DNA of 64,000 nt from Hydrogenophaga sp. (GTDB lineage: Bacteria > Pseudomonadota > Gammaproteobacteria > Burkholderiales > Burkholderiaceae_C): positions 20,587 to 84,586 of the forward strand of contig NZ_WVZN01000027.1 of assembly GCF_011772445.1 (NCBI RefSeq), read 5' to 3'. Under the pieces are notes generated by a model that was not told the origin of the DNA, searched no databases, and saw only the letters and a list, made by a program, of their open reading frames with translations. Shown piece after piece: positions 8,057-16,572 of the stretch; the stretch's first letter is position 1; the number at the start of each line of letters is the position of its first letter. The position numbers were made by a program, and so were the translations under genes.

Positions 8057-8128
8057 GCCCGCGGCGCTCAGGGATTTCACGCGGCGCCGGGCCGCTGGCC
8101 ACGGGTAGCATGGGACAGGAGGAACCCG

Positions 8129-8851
8129 ATGGACCTGTTCGACATGCCCGATCACGAGACCCTGGCCCTGTACAAGGAAATCGCGCGGCACCTGCTCTTC
8201 GCCATGGTGGCCGGCGGCCTCATCGGCCTGGAGCGCAGCTACCACGGCCGACCGGCCGGCTTTCGCACGCACACACTGGTGTGCCTCGCCTCCAGCCTGC
8301 TGATGCTGGTGACGCTGTACCAGGGCGTCTGGTTCGAGCAGGACAACAGCAAGGGCACCGTGACCATGGACCCCACGCGCATGGCCCAGGGCATCATGAC
8401 CGGCATCGGCTTCCTCGGCGCGGGCGTGATCTTCAAGGAAGGCCTCACGGTGCGGGGCCTCACCACGGCGGCCTCGATCTGGATCACCGCCTCCATCGGC
8501 GTGCTCATGGGCATCGGCTTCTACTTTCCGGCCGTGCTGGCCACGGTGCTCACGCTGGTGGCGCTGGTGGTGTTGCACCGGGTGGAGCGCTTCGTTCCAA
8601 CGCACACCTACGCCCAGCTCAACGTGCGCTTCGACCGCCTCAAGGCCATGCCCGAGGCCGATCTGCGCCAACTGCTCAAGGAGCACGGCTTCACCATCGC
8701 CAACCTGAGCTACCGGCTGGAAGAGGGCGACGCCTTCGAGTACCGCATGATGCTGCGCACCATGCGGCCGAAGAACCTGGCGGTGCTGGCCCGCTCGCTG
8801 GGCACGCTCAAGGTGGTGGAGCAGTTCCGACTCTCGCCCACGGGCGACTGA
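8129..8851 (+). CDS. MgtC/SapB family membrane protein
   Basis: 240 aa. Four to five N-terminal helices carry the family signatures GGLIGLERSYHGRPAGFRTH, MTGIGFLGAGVIFK and GLTTAASIWITASIG; a soluble C-terminal domain of about 90 residues (from LNVRFDRL) resembles the regulatory tail of some MgtC-like proteins. MgtC proteins sit in the inner membrane and are linked to low-magnesium and acid tolerance; the exact function of environmental members is unsettled. The ATG at 8129 has a strong AGGAGG ribosome binding site. It is a stand-alone gene. Confidence 0.85.
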   Translation: MDLFDMPDHETLALYKEIARHLLFAMVAGGLIGLERSYHGRPAGFRTHTLVCLASSLLMLVTLYQGVWFEQDNSKGTVTMDPTRMAQGIMTGIGFLGAGVIFKEGLTVRGLTTAASIWITASIGVLMGIGFYFPAVLATVLTLVALVVLHRVERFVPTHTYAQLNVRFDRLKAMPEADLRQLLKEHGFTIANLSYRLEEGDAFEYRMMLRTMRPKNLAVLARSLGTLKVVEQFRLSPTGD

Positions 8852-8854
8852 GCT

Positions 8855-9277
8855 TCAGACCATGTAGCGGTCCCAGTAGCCGGCCTGCGGCTCGATCTGC
8901 TCCACCACGTCCACCCACAGGCCCGACGGGTCGCGGAAGCCGAAGCGGCGCTGGCCGAAGGCCTCGTCGGTGAGCGGCAGGCCCACGTGGCCGCCGCGCG
9001 CCTCGAAGTCCGCGTGCGCCGCCCGCGCGTCGGCCACCTGCAGCTCGAAGCACAGGCCCAGGCCGCTGAAGGTCTCGGGGCCGGGCGGGGCCGAGGGGTG
9101 GTCGGGCGACATGAAGGCCAGTGAGGCGCTGCCGTCTTCGCTGCACAGCCAGACGAACCAGCTGCTGGCGAAGCCGCATGACCAGCCCAGGCGCTGCTCC
9201 CAGAAGGCCTGGCAGGCGCGGATGTCGGGTGTCACCACGATGGGGTAGTGGTCCTGATAGCGGGGTTTGCTGTCCAT
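8855..9277 (-). CDS. VOC family (glyoxalase/bleomycin-resistance fold) protein
   Basis: 140 aa, one VOC module pair with DHYPIVVTPDIRACQAFWEQ at the start, a central ELQVADARAAHADFEARG and a terminal FRDPSGLWVDVVEQ. Such proteins may be dioxygenases, isomerases or ligand sequesterers; the substrate is unknown. The ATG at 9277 with AAGGAG upstream is preferred to an in-frame ATG at 9325 because the latter would lie inside an operator. It is divergent from a TetR gene and separated from it by two palindromic operators, so it is probably the TetR target. Confidence 0.78.
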   Translation of the reverse strand: MDSKPRYQDHYPIVVTPDIRACQAFWEQRLGWSCGFASSWFVWLCSEDGSASLAFMSPDHPSAPPGPETFSGLGLCFELQVADARAAHADFEARGGHVGLPLTDEAFGQRRFGFRDPSGLWVDVVEQIEPQAGYWDRYMV

Positions 9278-9298
9278 GGGAAACTCCTTGTTTGAAAT

Positions 9299-9351
9299 AA
9301 ACAGACTGTCGGTCTGTTTGTTCAATGTAGGATACCGACAGACTGTCTGTC
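9299..9351. promoter_or_regulatory. Paired TetR operators between VOC gene and TetR gene
   Basis: AAACAGAC-TGTCG-GTCTGTTT (9299-9319) and GACAGAC-T-GTCTGTC (9337-9351) share the core ACAGAC/GTCTGT, with dyad centres 35 bp apart. Location between the divergent VOC and TetR genes points to autoregulation and control of the VOC gene. Confidence 0.72.
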
Positions 9352-9380
9352 AATGACGTTCCTGGTCAAGGAGAACGAGG

Positions 9381-9971
9381 ATGAAGAACGTTGAACGCGC
9401 CCATGCCACTCGCGCGCGCCTGGTTGGGGTGGCGCGCCGCATGTTCGGCGAACTGGGCTACGCCGGCACCGCCACCGAGGCGGTGCTGCAGGAGGCCGGT
9501 GTGGCGCGCGGCGCGCTGTACCACCACTTCGCCGACAAGGCCGCGCTGTTTGAGGCCGTGTGCCTGGCGGTGTGCGAGGACATCGTGCCGGCGGTGGACG
9601 AGGCCGCCGGTGCGCGGCGCGATCCGCTGGACGCGCTGGTGCAGGGCTCCATCCGCTGGATCGAAAAGACCTCGGAGCCCGAGGCGCGGCGCATCCTCAT
9701 GATCGACGCGCCCACGGTGCTGGGCTGGGAACGCTGGCAGGCGCTGGACGACCGGCTGAGCCAGGCCTCGCTGGCGGCGGGCATGAAGGCGGCGATCGCC
9801 GCCGGCGCCATCCGCTTCGACTGCCGGCTGGAGCTGGCGGTGGCCATGATGAACGGCGCGCTCAATGCGCTGGCGCTGCGCGTGAACGCGCCCGAGGCGC
9901 CGGTGCCGCCGCGCGAATGGCGGCGCGCGGTGCGCGCGCTGTGGGCGGCGCATGCGGTCGATCGGGGGTGA
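9381..9971 (+). CDS. TetR/AcrR family regulator (controls divergent VOC gene)
   Basis: 196 aa. The N-terminal TetR helix-turn-helix spans about residues 10-55 (ARRMFGELGYAGTATEAV and GVARGALYHHFADKAALF). The C-terminal domain has family-typical positions such as RILMIDAPTVLGWERW. The ligand is unknown. The ATG at 9381 follows AAGGAGAACGAGG. The two palindromes upstream and the divergent VOC gene indicate a local two-gene switch. Confidence 0.85.
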   Translation: MKNVERAHATRARLVGVARRMFGELGYAGTATEAVLQEAGVARGALYHHFADKAALFEAVCLAVCEDIVPAVDEAAGARRDPLDALVQGSIRWIEKTSEPEARRILMIDAPTVLGWERWQALDDRLSQASLAAGMKAAIAAGAIRFDCRLELAVAMMNGALNALALRVNAPEAPVPPREWRRAVRALWAAHAVDRG

Positions 9972-10016
9972 GCGCGTTTGGCCCCGCACCGTTTGCCGAT
10001 CGTCACATCTGCCGGC

Positions 10017-10046
10017 TTGACGAACATACCAACTGGTCGGTAATCT
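10017..10046 (+). promoter_or_regulatory. Promoter with TetR operator for the TetR-MFS operon
   Basis: The dyad TACCAACTGGTCGGTA (10027-10042) lies between a good -35 (TTGACG, 10017-10022) and a poor -10 (TAATCT, 10041-10046). A repressor bound here would block RNA polymerase. The half-site ACCGAC/ACCAAC resembles many operators of AcrR-type repressors. Confidence 0.6.
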
Positions 10047-10080
10047 CCGCTCCCTTGCCGAATCCGCCCGGAGAACACCC

Positions 10081-10704
10081 ATGGACGCCCCGACCCTCAG
10101 CTCCCGCGACCGGCTGCTCCAGGCGGCCATGACGCTGGTGCGCACCAAGGGCTACACCGCCACCACGGTGGACGACCTGTGCGCCGCCACCGGCCTCACC
10201 AAGGGCGCGTTCTTCTATCACTTCAAAACCAAGGAAGACATCTTTGCCGCCGCCGCGCAGCGCTTCGGTGAAGAGGCCGACGCGCTGTTCCGCCGAGCCG
10301 GCTACATGGACAAGGCCGACCCCCTTCAGCGCCTGCTCGGCTATGTCGACCTTCGCATCGAGCTGCTGCAGGGCGAGATCGCGGAGATCACCTGCGTGCT
10401 GGGCACCCTGGTGCAGGAGGTGCACATCACCCACCCCGCCATCCGCGAGGTGTGCGACCGCCACATCACGGCCAACGCGGACCTGGTGACCGAGATGGTC
10501 ACGGCCGCCAAGCGCCAGCACGTCCCCCGCGCGCGTTGGAGCGCCGAGGCCCTGGGCCTGTACGTGCAGGCCGTCATTCAAGGATCGCTGCTGCTGGTGA
10601 AGGCCCGGCAGTCGATCGAGCCCGCGGTCGAGTGCCTGCGCGTGCTGCGCCGCCACCTCGAACTGCAATTCCTTCCCACCCCCGCCAAGGAGACAGTGAA
10701 ATGA
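10081..10704 (+). CDS. TetR/AcrR family regulator of the adjacent efflux gene
   Basis: 207 aa. N-terminal helix-turn-helix at about residues 8-55 (MTLVRTKGYTATTVDDL and GLTKGAFFYHFKTKEDIF), followed by a TetR C-terminal domain with LVQEVHITHPAIREVC. It is probably the autoregulatory repressor acting on the dyad upstream. Its stop overlaps the start of a 29-codon ORF by ATGA, and that ORF overlaps the MFS start, so all three should be translationally coupled. Confidence 0.85.
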   Translation: MDAPTLSSRDRLLQAAMTLVRTKGYTATTVDDLCAATGLTKGAFFYHFKTKEDIFAAAAQRFGEEADALFRRAGYMDKADPLQRLLGYVDLRIELLQGEIAEITCVLGTLVQEVHITHPAIREVCDRHITANADLVTEMVTAAKRQHVPRARWSAEALGLYVQAVIQGSLLLVKARQSIEPAVECLRVLRRHLELQFLPTPAKETVK

Positions 10705-10790
10705 GCTCTGTCGATGGCTTCATGGCCCCCGTGCCATTCGATGCCGAACGCATGATCCATGGCGGCTTCAACGTGATCCTCGATGTCTGA
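10701..10790 (+). CDS. 29-aa coupled small ORF between TetR and MFS genes
   Basis: ATG at 10701 overlaps the TetR stop (ATGA) and the ORF stop at 10788-10790 lies just inside the MFS coding sequence, whose ATG is at 10783. The start is preceded by AAGGAGAC inside the TetR tail. The peptide (MSSVDGFMAPVPFDAERMI...) has no recognisable domain. It could be a genuine small protein, a remnant of a lost gene, or a relay that delivers ribosomes to the MFS start. Evidence is positional only. Confidence 0.4.
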   Translation: MSSVDGFMAPVPFDAERMIHGGFNVILDV

Positions 10791-12318
10791 ACACACCTCT
10801 CCCGCGCCCGCCCGGGCCACCGGCCGCGACTGGCTGGGCCTGGCGGTGATCGCACTGCCCTGCATGGTCTATGCGATGGACATGACCGTGCTCAACCTCG
10901 CGCTGCCCGTGCTCAGCGCCGAGCTGCGGCCCAGCGCCGCGCAACTGCTGTGGATGGTCGACATCTACAGCTTCCTGGTGGCGGGCTTTCTCATCACCAT
11001 GGGCAACCTCGGCGACCGCATCGGCCGGCGCAAGCTGCTGTTGATCGGCGGCGCGGCCTTCGGCCTGGCCTCGCTCATCGCGGCCTTCTCCACCAGCGCC
11101 GAGATGCTGATCGCCATGCGCGCGCTGCTGGGCGTGGCCGGTGCCACGCTCGCGCCGTCCACCATGTCCCTCATCCGCAACATGTTCCACGACGAGGAGC
11201 AGCGCCGCTTCGCCATCGGCGTGTGGATCGCGAGCTTTTCCATGGGCGCGGCCATCGGCCCGCTGGTGGGTGGTGCGCTGCTGCAGTGGTTCCACTGGGG
11301 CTCGGTGTTCCTCGTGGCGGTGCCGGTGATGGCGCTGCTGCTGGTGCTGGGGCCGCTCGTGCTGCCCGAGTTCAAGGACCCTGACGCGGGGCCGATCGAT
11401 CTCGCGAGCGCGCTGCTCTCGCTGGCCTCGGTGCTGGCGGCGGTCTACGGCATCAAGACCATCGCCACCCATGGCCTGGTGCTGGCGGGCCTGCTGCCGC
11501 TGGCGGCGGGCGTGGCCCTGGGCTGGGTGTTCGTGCGGCGCCAGTCGCGTCTGGCGCACCCGCTGCTGGACATCGCGCTGTTTCGCCAGCCGCGCTTCGC
11601 GGCGGCGCTGGCGGCCTACGCGCTGTCCTGCCTGGCCATGTTCGGCGTGTACATCTTCATCACGCAGTACCTGCAGGTGGTGCGCTCACTGGACCCGCTG
11701 AGCGCGGGCCTGGTGACGCTGCCCTGGGCGCTGGCCTTCGTGTTCGGCTCACTGGGTGCCCCGCGTTTGGCGAGCTGGTTCGCGCCGGTGCGCATCCTCA
11801 TCGGCGGCCAGGTGGCGGCGGTGATCGGCTTCCTGATGCTGCTGATGGTGGACACCGGCACGGGCCTGCCCTGGCTGGTGGCGGGCACGGTGGTCATGAG
11901 CCTGGGCATGGCACCGGTGTTCACGTTGGGCAACGAGATCATCATCACCTCGGCCCCGCCCGAGCGCGCCGGTGCGGCTTCGGCGCTGTCGGAGACGGCG
12001 TCCGAGTTGAGCGGTGCCCTGGGCGTGGCCCTGCTGGGCAGCCTGGGCGTGGCCTGGTACCAGGCGCGCGTGGGGGCGGGCATGCCGGCGGCGCTGCCCG
12101 AGCACGCCGCCGACGCGGCGCGCGACACACTGGCGGGTGCGCTGCACGCGGCAGGTTCACTGGGCGGCGCGGACGGCCCGCTGTTCGCCGCGCTGGCGCG
12201 TGGGGCCTTCGTCGAATCGCTGCACCTGGTCACGCTGGCCGGCGCGGCGGTGATCGCGGCGGCTTGCGTGATGACGGCGCTGTTGTTGATGCGACGGCCG
12301 GCGGCGGCCGCTGCCTGA
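10783..12318 (+). CDS. MFS drug exporter, DHA2 family (EmrB/SmvA-like, 14 helices)
   Basis: 511 aa with about 14 membrane segments. Motif A appears as GNLGDRIGRRKLL after helix 2, the acid-containing DMTVLNLALP in helix 1 is typical of SmvA/LfrA-type proteins, and GATLAPSTMSLIRNMF is motif B/C-like. It should export cationic or lipophilic drugs by proton antiport across the inner membrane. No membrane-fusion (EmrA/HlyD) gene is adjacent, so it probably acts alone. It is translated from an overlap with the preceding 29-codon ORF and is likely repressed by the TetR encoded first in the operon. Confidence 0.88.
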   Translation: MSEHTSPAPARATGRDWLGLAVIALPCMVYAMDMTVLNLALPVLSAELRPSAAQLLWMVDIYSFLVAGFLITMGNLGDRIGRRKLLLIGGAAFGLASLIAAFSTSAEMLIAMRALLGVAGATLAPSTMSLIRNMFHDEEQRRFAIGVWIASFSMGAAIGPLVGGALLQWFHWGSVFLVAVPVMALLLVLGPLVLPEFKDPDAGPIDLASALLSLASVLAAVYGIKTIATHGLVLAGLLPLAAGVALGWVFVRRQSRLAHPLLDIALFRQPRFAAALAAYALSCLAMFGVYIFITQYLQVVRSLDPLSAGLVTLPWALAFVFGSLGAPRLASWFAPVRILIGGQVAAVIGFLMLLMVDTGTGLPWLVAGTVVMSLGMAPVFTLGNEIIITSAPPERAGAASALSETASELSGALGVALLGSLGVAWYQARVGAGMPAALPEHAADAARDTLAGALHAAGSLGGADGPLFAALARGAFVESLHLVTLAGAAVIAAACVMTALLLMRRPAAAAA

Positions 12319-12360
12319 GGGGTCCGCCATGACCTTGCGGGGGTGACTCACATCAGATCA

Positions 12361-12384
12361 TTTGAGCGATAATCTAAGCTCAAA
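12361..12384 (+). promoter_or_regulatory. Inverted repeat and -10 element before the Xre-RES module
   Basis: TTTGAGC (12361-12367) and GCTCAAA (12378-12384) form a perfect dyad with a 10-bp spacer that contains GATAAT, a likely -10. The stretch is AT-rich compared with its surroundings. It is a candidate operator for autorepression by the Xre-type antitoxin. Confidence 0.55.
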
Positions 12385-12395
12385 GGAGCAGATTC

Positions 12396-12923
12396 ATGCC
12401 GGGTCCCGCATCATCCCGTCGAAGCGCGCCCGCACGGCCCAAGGCGCGCAAACCACCCATGCCGGTGCCCGCTGCCAGGAACACCACCGGCTTTGTCACG
12501 AGTTTCCTGAAGGTTTACGAGACGGATGCGATGGAGCGCGTTCGCATCGTCAAGCTCGGCGTCCCGGCAAGCGCCGTTGATGCGATCGCGCGCCGCATGG
12601 CCATCCCCAAGGAGAAGCTCGTCGGCACACTCGGCCTGGCGCGCGCTACCGTCGATCGCAAGGCACGTGAGAACAAGCCCTTGTCATCGGACGAGAGTTC
12701 ACGCGTGCTGGGCATGGCGCGCCTCGTCGGCCAGGTCCAGGCCATGGTCGAGGAGTCCGGTCAGGCGGAGGGTTTCAACGCGGCAGAGTGGGTGGCTCAT
12801 TGGTTGGAGAAGCCGCTGCCGGCCCTGGATGGCCAACGCCCCGCCGACCTGATGGACACGCCGGAAGGACAGAGCATCGTGTCGCAGTTGGTGTCCCGCA
12901 TGCAGAGTGGGGCTTACGCGTGA
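12396..12923 (+). CDS. Xre/MbcA/ParS-type antitoxin of a RES-Xre module
   Basis: 175 aa with a basic N-terminal tail (about 30 residues), a helical middle part, and a C-terminal DUF2384-type domain (from about SSRVLGMARLVGQVQAM to the end) containing the family core EGFNAAEWVAHWLEKPLPAL. Such antitoxins bind and neutralise the RES toxin and repress the operon. ATG 12396 follows AAAGGAG; an ATG at 12459 is an alternative. The stop overlaps the toxin GTG start (GTGA). Codon use is less GC-extreme than in flanking genes, which suggests transfer. Confidence 0.8.
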   Translation: MPGPASSRRSAPARPKARKPPMPVPAARNTTGFVTSFLKVYETDAMERVRIVKLGVPASAVDAIARRMAIPKEKLVGTLGLARATVDRKARENKPLSSDESSRVLGMARLVGQVQAMVEESGQAEGFNAAEWVAHWLEKPLPALDGQRPADLMDTPEGQSIVSQLVSRMQSGAYA

Positions 12924-13396
12924 GTGTGGTGTTGTGGCGCATCGCCACGGACGCGCGGGAGTACAAGGCCGACGATCTGGACGGCAAGGGCGCTGAAAGA
13001 ACCGGCGGTCGGTGGAACCGACCCGGCCGCCCCGTGGTTTACACCGCTTCTTCGGTGGCCTTGGCATGCCTGGAGACCGTGGTCCATCTCAATGCGGGCG
13101 ACTTGCCGCTGAACCGGTTTCTCGTGCGAATCGTGGTGCCGGATGATGTGTGGGCAGCCCGCAAGGTAGAGGCTGCAGCGGATCTGCCTTCGGGTTGGAA
13201 CGCCATTCCCGAGAGCCGGGTATCGCTGGACATCGGTGACCGCTGGTTGCGAAACGCATCAAGCGCACTGATGGCCGTGCCCTCCGTCGTCGTGCCCGAA
13301 GAGTTCAATGTGCTCATCAATCCCATGCATGCGCACGCCGCAGGGATCCGGGCTGGCAAGGTGCGGTCATGGTTCTACGACCACCGACTGGTTTGA
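12920..13396 (+). CDS. RES-domain toxin (NAD-degrading type)
   Basis: 158 aa from the GTG at 12920. The RES family is named for conserved Arg, Glu and Ser; candidates are the Arg in RTGGRWNRPG, the Glu in ACLETVVHL and the Ser in ASSALMAVPS. Characterised members degrade NAD+ and are related in fold to ADP-ribosyltransferases. Length is normal and the gene appears intact. It is paired with the upstream antitoxin through a four-base overlap. It converges on dnaE2 with only about 23 bases between the stops. Confidence 0.82.
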   Translation: MSVVLWRIATDAREYKADDLDGKGAERTGGRWNRPGRPVVYTASSVALACLETVVHLNAGDLPLNRFLVRIVVPDDVWAARKVEAAADLPSGWNAIPESRVSLDIGDRWLRNASSALMAVPSVVVPEEFNVLINPMHAHAAGIRAGKVRSWFYDHRLV

Positions 13397-13419
13397 GGCA
13401 TTCCCGTCGGCGCCCGGCC

Positions 13420-16400
13420 TCAATGGAAATCCCGGCTCTCCGTCGCCAGCCGCCCCAGCAAGGGCGTCAGGTCCTCCAGCCGTCCCGCGATCAGGTTGCA
13501 CAGCGGCCCCTCGCGCTGCCACACGCCGTGCACCGCCAGCAGCCGCGCGTGCAGCAGCGCGGCGCGCTGGCGTTCGCGCACGTGGCGCCAGACGATCACC
13601 TGCACTGCACCGGTCTCGTCCTCCAGTGAGACGAAGACGGTGCCGTTGGCCGTGCCCGGCTGCTGGCGCACGGTGACGATGCCGCAGGCGCGCGCGAAGC
13701 GTTTGTCGGGCAGGGCCTTGAGCTCTTCGGCCGTCATCAGGCGCCGCGCCTGCAATTGCGGGCGCAGCAGGGCCAGCGGGTGGCGGCGCAGCGTCAGGCG
13801 CGTGGCCGCGTAGTCCCACACGATGGCTTCGCCCTCGGGCGCGGGCGGCAGTTCGATGGGCGCCTCGTGCACAGGCGCGTGGCGCAGCAGCGCGGGCGGC
13901 GTGCGCAGGCCCGCCGCGTCCCACATCTGCTGACGCCGGTGGCCCGAGAGACCGATCAACGCGTCGGCCGCGGCCAGCAGTTGCAGCTCGCGCGGGTCCA
14001 GGCCCGCGCGCTGCGCGAGGTCTTCGGCGTCGCTGAAGGGCGCGTCGCGGCGCGCGGCGGCGATGCGGTCGGCCGCCCCGCTCGACAGGCCGCTCACGCG
14101 GTTGAGGCCCAGGCGCACCGCGGGTGCCTGCGGCGGGCCTTCCAGCGTGCAGTCGCGCTCGCTGTGGCAGACGTCCACCGCGCGCACCACCACGCCGTGG
14201 CGCTGCGCGTCCTGCACCAGCTGGCTGGGCGTGTAGAAGCCCAGCGGCTGGCTGTTGAGCATGGCGGCGAGGAAGGCGGCCGGGTGGTGGCGCTTGATCC
14301 AGCACGAGTCGTAGACCAGCAGCGCGAAGCTGGCGGCGTGGCTTTCGGGAAAGCCGTAGTCGGAGAAGCCGTGGATCTGCTGGTAGATGCGTTCGGCGAA
14401 CTCGGCCGAGTAGCCGTTGGCGGTCATGCCCGTGACGATCTTCTCGTGGTACTTGTGCAAGCCGCCCTTGCGCTTCCACGCGGCCATGGCGCGGCGCAGT
14501 TCGTCGGCCTCGCCTGCGGTGAAGCTGGCGGCGATCATGGCCAGTTGCATCACCTGTTCCTGGAACACGGGCACGCCCAGGGTGCGTTCCAAAGCAGGCT
14601 TGAGTTCGTCCTTTTCATAGGTCACCGGCTCCTTGCCCTGGCGCCGGTTCAGGTAGGGGTGGACCATGTCGCCCTGGATGGGGCCGGGCCGCACGATGGC
14701 GACCTCGATCACCAGGTCGTAGAAGCAGCGGGGCCGCAGGCGCGGCAGCATGCTCTGCTGCGCGCGACTTTCGATCTGGAACACACCCACGGTGTCGGCC
14801 TCGCAGATCATGCCGTAGGTGGGGTCATCGCCGTCGGGGATGTCCTGCAAGTCGAACGGCCGGCCCAGGCACTGGCCGATGAAGACCAGCGCCTTGCGCA
14901 GCGCGGTGAGCATGCCCAGCGCGAGCACGTCGACCTTGAGCAGGCCCAGGGCCTCGAGGTCGTCCTTGTCCCACTCGATCACGGTGCGGCCTTCCATGGC
15001 CGCGTTCTCCACCGGCACGATGCGCGTGAGCCGGTCCTGCGTGAGGACGAAGCCGCCCACGTGCTGCGAGAGGTGGCGCGGAAAACCCGACAGCTCGCCG
15101 ATGGCCTCGCCCGTGAGCACGCCGACGAGGTCGATGAGCTGGCGCACGGCCAGGTCATCGGGCCGCAGGCCCACGGCCAGCAGGCGCTCGGCCGATGGCG
15201 TTCGGCCATCGAACCACTGCTGCTCTTTCGCGAGGCGGTCGATCACCTCGGCGTCGAAGCCGAGGGCCTTGCCCACGTCGCGGATGGCGCTGCGGCGCTG
15301 GTAGGTGATGACGGTGGCGGCCAGCGCGGCGCGCTCGCGGCCGTACTTGCCGTAGATGTACTGGATCACCTCCTCGCGGCGCTCGTGCTCGAAGTCGATG
15401 TCGATGTCGGGCGGCTCGTTGCGCTCCTTGCTGACGAAGCGCTCGAACAGCACGGTCTGGCGCGCCGGGTCCACCTCGGTCACGCCCAGGCAGTAGCAGA
15501 CCACCGAGTTGGCCGCGCTGCCGCGGCCCTGGCACAGGATCTTCCTGTCGTCGCGCGCGAAGCGAACGATGTCGGCCACGGTGAGGAAGTAGTGCTCGTA
15601 GCGCAGCTCGGCGATGAGTGCGAGTTCGTGTTCGATCTGCGCGCGCACCTTGTCGGGGGTGCCGCCGGGCCAGCGCCGCGCCGCGCCCTGTTCGGTGAGC
15701 TCGCGCAGGTGCTGCGTGGGCGTGCGGCCCTCGGGCACCACCTCGGCCGGGTACTGGTAGCGCAGTTCGTCGAGCGAGAAGTCACAGAGCCCGGCCACGC
15801 GCAGGGTTTCGGCCAGCAGGTCGGCCGGGTAGGTGGTGGACAGGCGCAGGCGCGAGCGCAGGTGGCGCTCGGCATTGGGCTGCAATTGCCGGCCGCAGGC
15901 GGTGAGCGGCTGGCCCAGGCGCGTGGCGCTGAGCACGTCCTGCAAGGCCTGGCGCGAGCGAACGTGCATCAGCGCATCGCCCGTGGCCACGAGGGGAATG
16001 GCGCTGAGTTCGCCAGCCTCGCGCAGGCGCGCGAGCCAGGCCTCGTCGTCGATCTGGCGCAGCAGCGTCACCGCGAACCAGCAGCGCCCGCTGAAGCCGG
16101 TGAGCAGCCAGCGCGCGACGTCGAGCAGGCGCGGCAGCGGCGTGCCGCGATCGGGCGCGGCGAGCAGCAGGCAATCGCCCAGCGCGCCCGGTTCGATGTC
16201 GGCCAGGTGCAGGCGGTACTCGCCCTTCTTCGGGCTGGCGCGGCGCAGGCGCGTGATGAGTTCGCACAGGTTGCCGTAGCCCGCGCGGTTCTGCGCCAGC
16301 GCCACCAGCGTGAACGGCGCGTCGTGCACGCGGAACTGCGCGCCGACGATCAGCGGCAGGCCGCACGCCTTGGCCTCCACGTGCGCGCGCACCACGCCGG

Positions 16401-16554
16401 CCATCGAGCATTCGTCGGCGAGGGCGAGCGCCGTGTAGCCCAGTTGTGCGGCGCGGCGCACCAGCTCCTGCGGGTGGCTGGCGCCGCGCAGGAAGGAAAA
16501 GTTGCTGAGGCAGTGCAGCTCGGCGTAGGCGGGGAGGGTGGGGGGCGTGTTCAT
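13420..16554 (-). CDS. dnaE2: Error-prone DNA polymerase DnaE2 (ImuC)
   Basis: 1044 aa, C-family DNA polymerase of the damage-inducible type. The N-terminal PHP domain (YAELHCLSNFSFLRGASHP) is followed by the palm with the catalytic PPDIDIDFEHERREE and GRGSAANSVVCYCLGVTEVDP. After the fingers come a helix-hairpin-helix region and a terminal OB domain. With ImuA and ImuB it forms the mutasome that copies past lesions and causes SOS mutagenesis. ATG 16554 lies 18 bases after the imuB stop. Expression is expected from the LexA-controlled imuA promoter. Confidence 0.93.
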   Translation of the reverse strand: MNTPPTLPAYAELHCLSNFSFLRGASHPQELVRRAAQLGYTALALADECSMAGVVRAHVEAKACGLPLIVGAQFRVHDAPFTLVALAQNRAGYGNLCELITRLRRASPKKGEYRLHLADIEPGALGDCLLLAAPDRGTPLPRLLDVARWLLTGFSGRCWFAVTLLRQIDDEAWLARLREAGELSAIPLVATGDALMHVRSRQALQDVLSATRLGQPLTACGRQLQPNAERHLRSRLRLSTTYPADLLAETLRVAGLCDFSLDELRYQYPAEVVPEGRTPTQHLRELTEQGAARRWPGGTPDKVRAQIEHELALIAELRYEHYFLTVADIVRFARDDRKILCQGRGSAANSVVCYCLGVTEVDPARQTVLFERFVSKERNEPPDIDIDFEHERREEVIQYIYGKYGRERAALAATVITYQRRSAIRDVGKALGFDAEVIDRLAKEQQWFDGRTPSAERLLAVGLRPDDLAVRQLIDLVGVLTGEAIGELSGFPRHLSQHVGGFVLTQDRLTRIVPVENAAMEGRTVIEWDKDDLEALGLLKVDVLALGMLTALRKALVFIGQCLGRPFDLQDIPDGDDPTYGMICEADTVGVFQIESRAQQSMLPRLRPRCFYDLVIEVAIVRPGPIQGDMVHPYLNRRQGKEPVTYEKDELKPALERTLGVPVFQEQVMQLAMIAASFTAGEADELRRAMAAWKRKGGLHKYHEKIVTGMTANGYSAEFAERIYQQIHGFSDYGFPESHAASFALLVYDSCWIKRHHPAAFLAAMLNSQPLGFYTPSQLVQDAQRHGVVVRAVDVCHSERDCTLEGPPQAPAVRLGLNRVSGLSSGAADRIAAARRDAPFSDAEDLAQRAGLDPRELQLLAAADALIGLSGHRRQQMWDAAGLRTPPALLRHAPVHEAPIELPPAPEGEAIVWDYAATRLTLRRHPLALLRPQLQARRLMTAEELKALPDKRFARACGIVTVRQQPGTANGTVFVSLEDETGAVQVIVWRHVRERQRAALLHARLLAVHGVWQREGPLCNLIAGRLEDLTPLLGRLATESRDFH

Positions 16555-16572
16555 TCGGAAACCTCCGGGCCT

